Positions 1 through 5,350 of a DNA stretch of 5,832 nucleotides are shown piece after piece. The notes below the pieces were generated by a model that saw only the letters and a program-made list of their open reading frames with translations, did not search any database and was not told the DNA's origin. Each line of letters begins with the position of its first letter. The first letter of the stretch is position 1. The position numbers and the translations under genes were made by a program. The stretch comes from an uncultured Terrimonas sp. (GTDB lineage Bacteria > Bacteroidota > Bacteroidia > Chitinophagales > Chitinophagaceae): assembly GCA_946886925.1 (NCBI GenBank), contig CAMPJQ010000196.1:1-5832 (forward strand), written 5' to 3'.

Positions 1-596
1 TCTTTGTAGAAAAGCATTTTTTATTAAATAATCTTCCCAATCTTAATTTGGGTATTGATTCCATTGTCCAACATAGGACGAATCCAATGTTGTATCCGGA
101 TAAAAAAGACAAAGAAAGAATTCTGTGGAATTTTCAGTTGCTGTATAAGAAATTTCAGGACAACTCGCACCATTTTTACAATGAGGTCTTACAACTTCAA
201 ATGCAATTATTTATACTGGAAATGTGGCATATATTTGATAATCAGCTTGAAAGAAGGAAGCGTACCTTACAGACGGGGACGCTGTATGAACGGTTTTTGC
301 AGTTGGTAGAAGCGTATTGTATGAAAGAGCGGGAGGTACGGTTTTACAGCGATCAACTGAATATTACGCCTAAATATCTTAACCAGATATGCAAGAAAAA
401 TACCGGTGTCCCCGCCTCGCAGTGGATACAACGGTACACGAAGGAAAGGATAATTATTCTTTTGAGTGATAAAAACCTGAACATCTCTGAAATCGCCGAT
501 GAAATGGATTTTTCCAGCTATTCATTTTTTACACGATACGTGAAAAAGGTATTGGGCGTTAGCCCGAGTGCCTATCGGCAACGGCTTAATAAATAG
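1..596 (+). CDS. AraC-family transcriptional regulator, 5' end missing
   Basis: The reading frame is open from the left edge (first full codon at base 3) to a TAG at 594-596, giving 197 visible residues. No convincing start lies in the window, so the N-terminus is outside. The last ~100 residues form an AraC/XylS DNA-binding domain with two helix-turn-helix units. The first is near visible residues 114-134 (FYSDQLNITPKYLNQICKK). The second is near 160-181 (ISEIADEMDFSSYSFFTRYVKK) and is followed by the family's G-V-S-P-x-x-Y-R ending. The preceding ~100 residues look like the end of a cupin-type sensor domain plus a helical linker (residues ~40-105), as in the many Bacteroidota AraC regulators of about 280-300 residues. 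Such proteins bind promoter DNA after sensing a small molecule; the ligand cannot be read here. The gene converges on the acetyltransferase gene with 86 bp between, so its targets are more likely to the left. Family call firm, function unknown. Confidence 0.9.
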   Translation, partial: FVEKHFLLNNLPNLNLGIDSIVQHRTNPMLYPDKKDKERILWNFQLLYKKFQDNSHHFYNEVLQLQMQLFILEMWHIFDNQLERRKRTLQTGTLYERFLQLVEAYCMKEREVRFYSDQLNITPKYLNQICKKNTGVPASQWIQRYTKERIIILLSDKNLNISEIADEMDFSSYSFFTRYVKKVLGVSPSAYRQRLNK

Positions 597-682
597 CTTA
601 ATGGATGCTGCCGGTGGGTTCTTGTTTCGGTTTGTTTTGCATACGCCTCATCAAACATCAGGAGAGATAAAACGGTAGTTAT

Positions 683-1252
683 CTATTCAATTTTTTTGAT
701 GATTTTGGCAGGAATTCCTCCAACAATGGTATTATCCGGAACATCTTTAGATACCACTGCACCGGCGGCCACTACTGCATTTTCGCCAACGGTTACTCCG
801 GGAAGTATGGTTGCGTTTGCTCCAATCCACGCGCCTTTTTTAATATGGATATGTGCCGGAACCAATGATTGCCTGTTCTCAGGCGATCCAGGATGTCCTT
901 CAGACAACAGACTGACTTTCGGAGCAATCAATACATTGTCTTCTATCGTGATTCCTCCCAGGTCTAAAAAAACACAGTCAAAATTGATGAAAACGTTTTT
1001 TCCAATTTTAGTATGCTTCCCATAATTAATATACAACGGTGTAAACACGGCAACAGTGTCGTCAATTTCGCTATCCGTGATCTGGCTTAATAATTCCCTT
1101 ATCTCTGCGGGGTCAGTGGAATCATTCATCCGTACAAGTAATCTTTTTGTGTTGTAAGAAGCCTCACGCATTTTATAGGCTTGAGGGTCGCCCTGCGGTA
1201 TGGTTTCACCGTTCCTCAACCGTTCAAAAATATCCGTTATATTATGTCCCAT
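683..1252 (-). CDS. Sugar O-acetyltransferase, LacA/Maa/NodL type
   Basis: A 189-residue left-handed beta-helix acetyltransferase, close to the usual ~185 residues of maltose and galactoside O-acetyltransferases. Residues ~6-60 match the N-terminal Mac (maltose acetyltransferase) domain, with a GET..QGDP..YKMRE stretch. Residues ~65-185 carry hexapeptide repeats (IGKNVFIN, ITIEDNVLIAP, AWIGANATILPGVTVGENAVVAAGAVV). The likely catalytic histidine is His120 in LLSEGHP, matching the active-site His of LacA, and the G-I-P-A-K ending is typical. The family moves acetyl from acetyl-CoA to a sugar hydroxyl in the cytoplasm, usually as a trimer; the acceptor cannot be told. The start is ATG at 1252, preceded by GAAAGG eight bases upstream, one of the few SD-like sites in the window. 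The upstream DUF4293 gene ends 15 bp away on the same strand, so the two are probably co-transcribed. I see no clear terminator in the 86 bp after its stop. Confidence 0.93.
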   Translation of the reverse strand: MGHNITDIFERLRNGETIPQGDPQAYKMREASYNTKRLLVRMNDSTDPAEIRELLSQITDSEIDDTVAVFTPLYINYGKHTKIGKNVFINFDCVFLDLGGITIEDNVLIAPKVSLLSEGHPGSPENRQSLVPAHIHIKKGAWIGANATILPGVTVGENAVVAAGAVVSKDVPDNTIVGGIPAKIIKKIE

Positions 1253-1267
1253 ATATAAAGCCTTTCA

Positions 1268-1684
1268 TTAACGCAAACGGTCAATACTTTTCACTAATTT
1301 CTGATCTTTATATATACCTCTCATAGCGAGTATAAAACATAAGGGGATCAAAAAATAAAAAGCAGACCACAGGTTGAATGCTCCCTGAACAAATGTTTTA
1401 ATCTGCATATAATACAACCCGCCTGAAATAATACAAAGCACCAAACCCACAAAGCACAGCTTTTGCTGCATGCTCCTGTTTTTATATAAAAATAGGGCTA
1501 TAAAGGCTACCAGCCCTGTTGCAACAGCAAGGATAATCAAAAACAAACTGCTTGTTGCGCTAAGCATATTGTATTCATTTATACCATTTGCGACCTTATT
1601 GCCATTATAAATAGGAAACCGAAGGGTAAGAAAGGAAAAAGCAGCGGCAAGCAGCAGCCAGATGGTTTGCATACGTTGTAACAT
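1268..1684 (-). CDS. DUF4293 family integral membrane protein
   Basis: A 138-residue protein with four predicted transmembrane helices, near residues 7-25, 45-67, 75-93 and 104-122. It opens with MLQRMQTIWLLLA and ends with a basic segment KDQKLVKSIDRLR. Both ends resemble, from memory, the Bacteroidota DUF4293 family, which has no assigned function and is about this length. The short loop between helices 1 and 2 (FPIYNGNKVANGINEYN) is polar. The positive residues after helix 2 (YKNRS) and at the C-terminus suggest that both lie in the cytoplasm. The ATG at 1684 is the natural start because it gives the family's N-terminus; no SD sequence is visible. The gene lies between glyA (151 bp upstream, same strand) and the O-acetyltransferase (15 bp downstream), so it is probably translated from the same message as the latter. 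Membrane placement is strong; role unknown. Confidence 0.9.
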   Translation of the reverse strand: MLQRMQTIWLLLAAAFSFLTLRFPIYNGNKVANGINEYNMLSATSSLFLIILAVATGLVAFIALFLYKNRSMQQKLCFVGLVLCIISGGLYYMQIKTFVQGAFNLWSAFYFLIPLCFILAMRGIYKDQKLVKSIDRLR

Positions 1685-1726
1685 ACGGGTGTGTTATAAT
1701 ATTAAAGAATAACGGTGCACTCAGTC

Positions 1727-1784
1727 AGTGAATAGTGAACGGCTGAGGGTTGAAAGTGAATTCACTGTTCACTATTGTATTCAC
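1727..1784. repeat. Heptad-periodic array with inverted half, in the glyA-DUF4293 spacer
   Basis: Five successive 7-bp units fit RGYKRAN in strict register: AGTGAAT (1727), AGTGAAC (1734), GGCTGAG (1741), GGTTGAA (1748) and AGTGAAT (1755). The direction then flips, and the minus strand reads AGTGAAT (1766-1760) and AGTGAAC (1773-1767). The junction 1755-1766 is a perfect 12-bp palindrome. The outer copies form a perfect 10-bp inverted repeat, 1731-1740 with 1767-1776, around a 26-base loop. A further copy of the minus-strand GTGAATA occurs at 1784-1778. The array sits 52 bp past the glyA stop and 43 bp before the DUF4293 start. A transcript could fold here, but no T-run follows in the glyA direction, so this is not a standard intrinsic terminator. 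Confidence 0.8.
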
Positions 1785-1835
1785 ATACTTTTCATGCCTC
1801 AAATCCTATACCTTTCACGGCATATCATAGTCAGT

Positions 1836-3116
1836 CTACACTAGTTCGGGATATAGCGGAAACTGCTGCATAAACCGGTGAACCTGTTCCTTCACCTCTT
1901 CTATCTGTTTTACGTTTTCCGTATCACTCAGCACGGCGTCTATCATTTCCACAATTGGTTCCATATGTTCCTCCTGCATCCCCCGGGTAGTAACTGCAGG
2001 TACGCCTACCCGTATACCTGAAGTTACAAACGGGCTTTTATCATCAAAAGGCACGGCATTTTTATTTAAGGTGATATGGGCCTTATCCAACGTTTCCTGT
2101 GCTTTTTTGCCGGTTAAATTTTTATTCCTTAAATCTATCAGCATTAAGTGGTTATCTGTACCATTGCTGATAAGGTCATATCCACGTTTCACAAAAGCAT
2201 TAGCCATTGCCTGTGCATTGACGATTACATTTTTTGCATATGCAGTGTATTCATCCGTTAATACTTCACCAAAAGAAACCGCTTTGGCTGCTATTATATG
2301 TTCTAATGGTCCGCCCTGCACACCCGGAAAAACGGCCAGGTCGAGCAGTGCACTCATCGGGCGTATATTTCCTTTGGGATCTTTTACCCCAAACGGATTA
2401 TCAAAGTCGTGGCGCAGCATAATAATGCCTCCCCTCGGACCCCGTAACGTTTTATGAGTGGTAGAACTAACGATATGACAATGTTCAAAAGGGTCGTTTA
2501 ATAATCCTTTGGCGATCAGCCCGGCCGGGTGGGCGATATCTGCCAGCACCAATGCGCCGATTTTATCGGCCACTTCACGAATGCGTTTGTAATCCCAGTC
2601 GCGACTGTAAGCCGAAGCGCCGCAAATAATCAGTTTAGGCTTCTCTGCCATGGCAGTAGCTTCCAGTTGGTCGTAATCTACTGTTCCTGTATCTTTTTTT
2701 ACACCATAAAAAAGAGCCTGGTAGTTTTTGCCACTAAAATTGGCAGGGCTGCCGTGGGTAAGATGACCGCCCATGCTCAGGTTTAGTCCCAAAATCTTAT
2801 CACCCGGGTTTAAGCAGGCTAAAAAAACGGCGGTATTGGCCTGGGCGCCGCTATGGGGTTGCACGTTTGCCCAACTGGCATTAAAAATCTGCTTTAAGCG
2901 GTTTATAGCGATGGTTTCAATTTCATCTATTACTTCGCAACCGCCATAAAAGCGTTTGCCGGGGTAGCCTTCAGCATATTTATTGGTAGGAACAGTGCCC
3001 ATGGCCTGCATTACCTGCAGGGATGTAAAGTTTTCCGATGCAATCAGTTCAATGCCGTTGCGCTGGCGTTGCAGCTCTTTAGTGATGAGGTCAAATATTT
3101 GTGTATCCTTTTGCAT
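1836..3116 (-). CDS. glyA: Serine hydroxymethyltransferase
   Basis: A 426-residue PLP enzyme that interconverts serine plus tetrahydrofolate with glycine plus 5,10-methylene-tetrahydrofolate, the main cytoplasmic source of one-carbon units. Diagnostic motifs are present in order: [10 protein letters not shown] (21-30), [16 protein letters not shown] (44-59), SMGGHLTHG (114-122), [10 protein letters not shown] (191-200, with Asp193 and His196 near the cofactor), [13 protein letters not shown] with PLP lysine Lys222, [10 protein letters not shown] (264-273) and SGIRVG with the substrate-carboxylate Arg369. The stretch [23 protein letters not shown] before PGVQGG is longer than in the E. coli enzyme (417 residues) and, from memory, typical of Bacteroidota. 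I chose ATG at 3116: the frame reaches a TTG at 3137, but family proteins begin near MQKD and the region between holds a promoter-like element. The gene is divergent from the nucleotidyltransferase. Nothing suggests damage. Confidence 0.98.
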   Translation of the reverse strand: MQKDTQIFDLITKELQRQRNGIELIASENFTSLQVMQAMGTVPTNKYAEGYPGKRFYGGCEVIDEIETIAINRLKQIFNASWANVQPHSGAQANTAVFLACLNPGDKILGLNLSMGGHLTHGSPANFSGKNYQALFYGVKKDTGTVDYDQLEATAMAEKPKLIICGASAYSRDWDYKRIREVADKIGALVLADIAHPAGLIAKGLLNDPFEHCHIVSSTTHKTLRGPRGGIIMLRHDFDNPFGVKDPKGNIRPMSALLDLAVFPGVQGGPLEHIIAAKAVSFGEVLTDEYTAYAKNVIVNAQAMANAFVKRGYDLISNGTDNHLMLIDLRNKNLTGKKAQETLDKAHITLNKNAVPFDDKSPFVTSGIRVGVPAVTTRGMQEEHMEPIVEMIDAVLSDTENVKQIEEVKEQVHRFMQQFPLYPELV

Positions 3117-3120
3117 GGCG

Positions 3121-3128
3121 CAAAAATA
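3121..3128 (-). promoter_or_regulatory. Putative Bacteroidota -7 element of glyA
   Basis: The minus strand reads TATTTTTG, a full match to the Bacteroidota -7 consensus TAnnTTTG, ending only four bases before the glyA ATG. I find no TTG at the expected -33 distance, so the match rests on the -7 box alone. If used, the transcript would begin at or within a few bases of the start codon, giving a near-leaderless mRNA. The lack of any SD sequence fits this. In AT-rich DNA an eight-base match with two free positions can arise by chance. Confidence 0.4.
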
Positions 3129-3143
3129 GGGTAACAATCTTGA

Positions 3144-3167
3144 ATTTTACTATTTTCACGTTTTCAA
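3144..3167 (+). repeat. Short 8-bp-period array upstream of the nucleotidyltransferase
   Basis: Three 8-bp units lie in register: ATTTTACT (3144), ATTTTCAC (3152) and GTTTTCAA (3160). The last two differ at one base in 16 from the final two units of the longer array at 4357-4372. The array ends 21 bp before the ATG at 3189 and lies inside the 72-bp divergent region shared with glyA. It may be a regulatory site or a short copy of a dispersed repeat; the sequence alone does not decide. Confidence 0.55.
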
Positions 3168-3175
3168 AGCATCAA

Positions 3176-3183
3176 TGTTTTTG
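3176..3183 (+). promoter_or_regulatory. Weak -7-like element before the nucleotidyltransferase
   Basis: TGTTTTTG differs from TAnnTTTG at one base and ends five bases before the ATG at 3189, almost the mirror image of the glyA arrangement. No TTG lies at a suitable -33 distance. The matching geometry on both sides of the divergent region is the main reason to list it. Confidence 0.25.
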
Positions 3184-3188
3184 TAACA

Positions 3189-4181
3189 ATGAAAGCAATT
3201 ATACCCGTAGCAGGGGCAGGCACCAGGCTGCGTCCGCATACATATACCCAACCCAAAGCGCTTATTCCGCTTGCAGGAAAAACATTGCTAAGCATTATTG
3301 TTGATCAGTTGGCTGAAGCCGGTATTAAAGAGTTTGTTTTTATTATTGGCTATCTCGGAGATAAGATACAGAATTATGTAAAGCAACATTATCCGCATCT
3401 GCAGTGTCATTTTATTTTGCAAAATGAAAGGCAGGGTTTGGGACATGCCATTTATCTTACCAGGGAGATTGTTGCTGAAGATGAAATATTTATTGTATTG
3501 GGGGATACGATTTGTGAGTATAATGTGAAAGAAGTTTTGTACAGTGGAGATTCCATGCTTGGCGTAAAGAAAGTGGATGATCCACGCAATTTTGGCGTTG
3601 CCGAAATTGATGAAAATGGTATTATTACCAAAGTGGTTGAAAAACCGCAAATACCTAAATCCAATATGGCGCTTGTGGGCATCTATAAAATAAAAGATAC
3701 CGGTTTCCTTTTTTCCTGCCTCGAAACCAATATCAGGGAAGGTATAAAAAGCAGGAATGAGTACAGTCTTACCGATGCTCTTGAATGTATGATAACGAGC
3801 GGAGCAGTCTTTAAATCGTTTAAAGTGCAAAACTGGTTCGATGGCGGACGAATAGAAACCCTGCTGGAAAGCAATGCTACCCTGATGAAAAAGCTGGGCG
3901 GTAAAATATCTCCGGATCATGTTTTTGAAAATGTAATTATCGTACCTCCTGTTAGTATCGGCAGCGGTTGCGAGATCAGCAACGCGATCATAGGCCCTAA
4001 TGTAGCAATTGGGGAACAGGCAAAAATTGCTTATTCCATTATAAAGGATTCTATTATCGGTGATTTTGCCAGTTTGTTTGATGTTGTATTGCAGAAGTCG
4101 CTCATTGGAAGCGATACCGAAATTAAGGGTGAAACCCGTACCCTGAATATTGGAGACAATACACAAATTGATCTTGGATGA
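3189..4181 (+). CDS. Sugar-phosphate nucleotidyltransferase with C-terminal beta-helix
   Basis: A 330-residue enzyme that joins a sugar 1-phosphate to an NTP, releasing pyrophosphate, to make a nucleotide sugar in the cytoplasm. Residues 1-235 form the Rossmann-like catalytic domain. Visible motifs are GAGTRLRP (9-16, nucleotide and phosphate binding), QPK with Lys23, NERQGLGHA (79-87), LGDT with metal ligand Asp106, EKP (151-153), NEYSLTDAL (190-198) and WFDGG with the second metal ligand Asp218. Residues ~240-325 form a left-handed beta-helix with hexapeptide-like turns (VSIGSGCEI, AIIGPNVAIGEQAKI), as in longer RmlA-like and GlmU-like enzymes. The family often makes dTDP-glucose, UDP-sugars or related donors; base and sugar cannot be fixed here. 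No N-acetyltransferase active site is evident, so the helix is probably structural. No other sugar-nucleotide pathway gene is adjacent. Start ATG at 3189 gives the standard MKAIIPVAGAGTR opening. Confidence 0.93.
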   Translation: MKAIIPVAGAGTRLRPHTYTQPKALIPLAGKTLLSIIVDQLAEAGIKEFVFIIGYLGDKIQNYVKQHYPHLQCHFILQNERQGLGHAIYLTREIVAEDEIFIVLGDTICEYNVKEVLYSGDSMLGVKKVDDPRNFGVAEIDENGIITKVVEKPQIPKSNMALVGIYKIKDTGFLFSCLETNIREGIKSRNEYSLTDALECMITSGAVFKSFKVQNWFDGGRIETLLESNATLMKKLGGKISPDHVFENVIIVPPVSIGSGCEISNAIIGPNVAIGEQAKIAYSIIKDSIIGDFASLFDVVLQKSLIGSDTEIKGETRTLNIGDNTQIDLG

Positions 4182-4192
4182 GAGGAGAGAAA

Positions 4193-4220
4193 CAATAACC
4201 AAATAGCAATAACCAAATAA
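4193..4220 (+). repeat. Tandem heptad array, four units
   Basis: CAATAAC, CAAATAG, CAATAAC and CAAATAA follow each other without gaps. This can be read as two copies of a 14-bp unit or four diverged 7-bp units; the 13 bases at 4193-4205 recur exactly at 4207-4219. The array begins 11 bp after the nucleotidyltransferase stop, so it would lie in that gene's 3' untranslated region. Confidence 0.75.
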
Positions 4221-4230
4221 ATTCAGGGCC

Positions 4231-4258
4231 CGAATCCTCAAATCTGAAATTCGAAGGA
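4231..4258 (+). repeat. Degenerate heptad array
   Basis: Four consecutive 7-bp units fit YSAADNN in register: CGAATCC (4231), TCAAATC (4238), TGAAATT (4245) and CGAAGGA (4252). The match is weaker than in the other arrays and the consensus was drawn from these copies. It is listed mainly because it follows another heptad array by only ten bases. Confidence 0.4.
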
Positions 4259-4270
4259 AGACTGTCGGCA

Positions 4271-4315
4271 ATCAGCTGGACCATCAATTAAATTAATTGA
4301 TAGTGGACGGCTGAT
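4271..4315. repeat. Inverted repeat with RGYKRAN heptads in its right half
   Basis: ATCAATTA (4283-4290) is perfectly inverted at 4294-4301 around a three-base loop, and ATCAGC (4271-4276) is inverted at 4310-4315, giving a two-part stem with an internal loop. The right side also reads as heptads AATTGAT (4295, one misfit), AGTGGAC (4302) and GGCTGAT (4309), like those at 1727-1761. The first T-run (4334-4339) is 18 bases past the stem and the inner stem is all A/T apart from one G-C pair, so a standard terminator is unlikely. It could still slow or end transcription after the nucleotidyltransferase. Confidence 0.6.
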
Positions 4316-4340
4316 ACCTTATACCCGCATCTCTTTTTTC

Positions 4341-4372
4341 ATTTTCACATTTTCATATTTTCACATTTTCAA
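4341..4372 (+). repeat. Four-unit 8-bp tandem array (ATTTTCAN)
   Basis: ATTTTCAC, ATTTTCAT, ATTTTCAC and ATTTTCAA follow each other with perfect 8-bp spacing; only the last base of the unit varies. The array ends 15 bp before the ATG of the FMN-enzyme gene. There is no SD sequence or clear TAnnTTTG element between it and the ATG, so the array occupies the place where the promoter or leader would be. Confidence 0.8.
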
Positions 4373-4387
4373 ATTAATCCATCTGCT

Positions 4388-5341
4388 ATGTCTTCCTTTT
4401 CCAACCGCATTACCCGGCTCTTCAATATCAACTATCCCATAATACAGGCAGGAATGGTTTGGGCAAGCGGGTGGAAGCTGGCATCGGCGGTAAGCAATGC
4501 CGGAGGGTTGGGTTTAATTGGCAGCGGCAGCATGTATCCCGATGTGCTGAGAACCCATATTAAAAAATGCAAAGCAGCCACCGCAAATACGTTTGGCGTA
4601 AACATTCCCCTGTTGTATCCCGGTATTGAAAAATACATACAAATTGTAATAGAAGAAAAAGTGCCCGTAGTATTTACATCTGCAGGCAATCCTGCCACCT
4701 GGACGGGTACATTAAAAGAGAAAGGCATTGCTGTGGTGCATGTGGCGGGCAGCAGCAAATTTGCGCTGAAGGCGGAATCAGCAGGATGCGATGCCGTGGT
4801 TGCTGAGGGTTTTGAAGCCGGAGGGCATAATGGGAGGGAGGAGACGACCAGCATGGTATTGATACCTGCCGTTTGCAATGCCGTAAATATTCCGGTTATA
4901 GCCGCAGGTGGCATTGCCACAGGGCGACAGATGCTGGCAGCAATGGTGTTGGGCGCAGAAGGTGTACAGGTGGGTAGCAGGTTCGTGGCCAGTGTGGAAG
5001 CATCTTCCCACATTAATTTTAAAAATGCTATTGTACATGCAACAGAAGGAGACACCATCTTGTCATTAAAGAAAGTAATGCCGGTACGGTTGCTGAAAAA
5101 CAAATTTTCAAGGGAGGTTCAGGATGCCGAAAACGAGGGAGCGGAGAGTAATATATTAAGAGAAATATTGGGTAAAGGCAGGGCAAAGAGGGGAATGTTT
5201 GAAGGCGACATGGACGAGGGAGAACTGGAGATTGGGCAGGCAAGTGCGCTCATTGGTGATATTCTGCCGGCCGCCAGTATTGTAAAAAATATTTACCATG
5301 AATTTGGTTTGGCTATTGCAAATCCTGTAAAAAAAATATAA
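4388..5341 (+). CDS. FMN-dependent FabK-like / nitronate monooxygenase family enzyme
   Basis: A 317-residue TIM-barrel flavoprotein of the nitronate monooxygenase/FabK family. The N-terminal YPIIQAGMVWASGWKLASAV (16-35), then SNAGGLGLIGSGS (36-48), form the first FMN contact. EGFEAGGHNG (140-149) holds the conserved catalytic His147. AAGGIATG (172-179) and GVQVGSRF (192-199) bind the FMN phosphate. The closing EGDMDEGELEIGQASALIGDI (272-292) is family-typical. The length and the QAGMVWAS and EAGGHNG motifs resemble FabK enoyl-ACP reductase (~320 residues, fatty acid synthesis) at least as much as nitroalkane-oxidising enzymes. Annotation pipelines often call such proteins nitronate monooxygenase, so I leave the substrate open. 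It is probably cytoplasmic, with no signal peptide. ATG at 4388 gives the expected short lead before the first strand. A repeat array lies just upstream, and the next gene starts 9 bp after its stop. Confidence 0.92.
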   Translation: MSSFSNRITRLFNINYPIIQAGMVWASGWKLASAVSNAGGLGLIGSGSMYPDVLRTHIKKCKAATANTFGVNIPLLYPGIEKYIQIVIEEKVPVVFTSAGNPATWTGTLKEKGIAVVHVAGSSKFALKAESAGCDAVVAEGFEAGGHNGREETTSMVLIPAVCNAVNIPVIAAGGIATGRQMLAAMVLGAEGVQVGSRFVASVEASSHINFKNAIVHATEGDTILSLKKVMPVRLLKNKFSREVQDAENEGAESNILREILGKGRAKRGMFEGDMDEGELEIGQASALIGDILPAASIVKNIYHEFGLAIANPVKKI

Positions 5342-5350
5342 TTTAATGGT

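Noticed and set aside
597..682. Bidirectional terminator between the convergent regulator and acetyltransferase genes
   Set aside because: I could not find a stem of more than about five bases followed by a T- or A-run in this 86-bp gap.
1726..1784. Intrinsic terminator of glyA
   Set aside because: A 10-bp stem can form, but its loop is 26 bases, the stem is mostly A/T, and no U-tract follows in the glyA direction.
2071..2457. A 128-codon open frame on the plus strand inside glyA
   Set aside because: It is opposite a highly conserved part of serine hydroxymethyltransferase and matches nothing recognisable.
3117..3137. A seven-codon upstream extension of glyA from a TTG start
   Set aside because: Family proteins begin near MQKD, an ATG is available there, and the extension overlaps the putative -7 element.
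3288..4271. A 327-codon open frame on the minus strand, antisense to the nucleotidyltransferase
   Set aside because: It lies almost wholly opposite a gene with intact family motifs, its translation is rich in I, N, F and Y without any recognisable domain, and it runs into the repeat-filled spacer. It is a shadow of the real gene.
4277..4308. TGGAC direct repeats flanking the AT-rich palindrome, as a possible target-site duplication of a tiny mobile element
   Set aside because: A five-base repeat around 22 bases of simple palindrome is easily chance, and the right copy belongs to the heptad pattern.
4182..4387. CRISPR array or phage attachment site
   Set aside because: The repeats are only 7-14 bp, directly abutting and without unique spacers; no cas gene, integrase or tRNA is present.
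4432..5103. A 223-codon open frame on the minus strand opposite the FMN enzyme
   Set aside because: The plus-strand frame carries complete FMN-binding motifs; the antisense translation is rich in P, T and A with no domain order.
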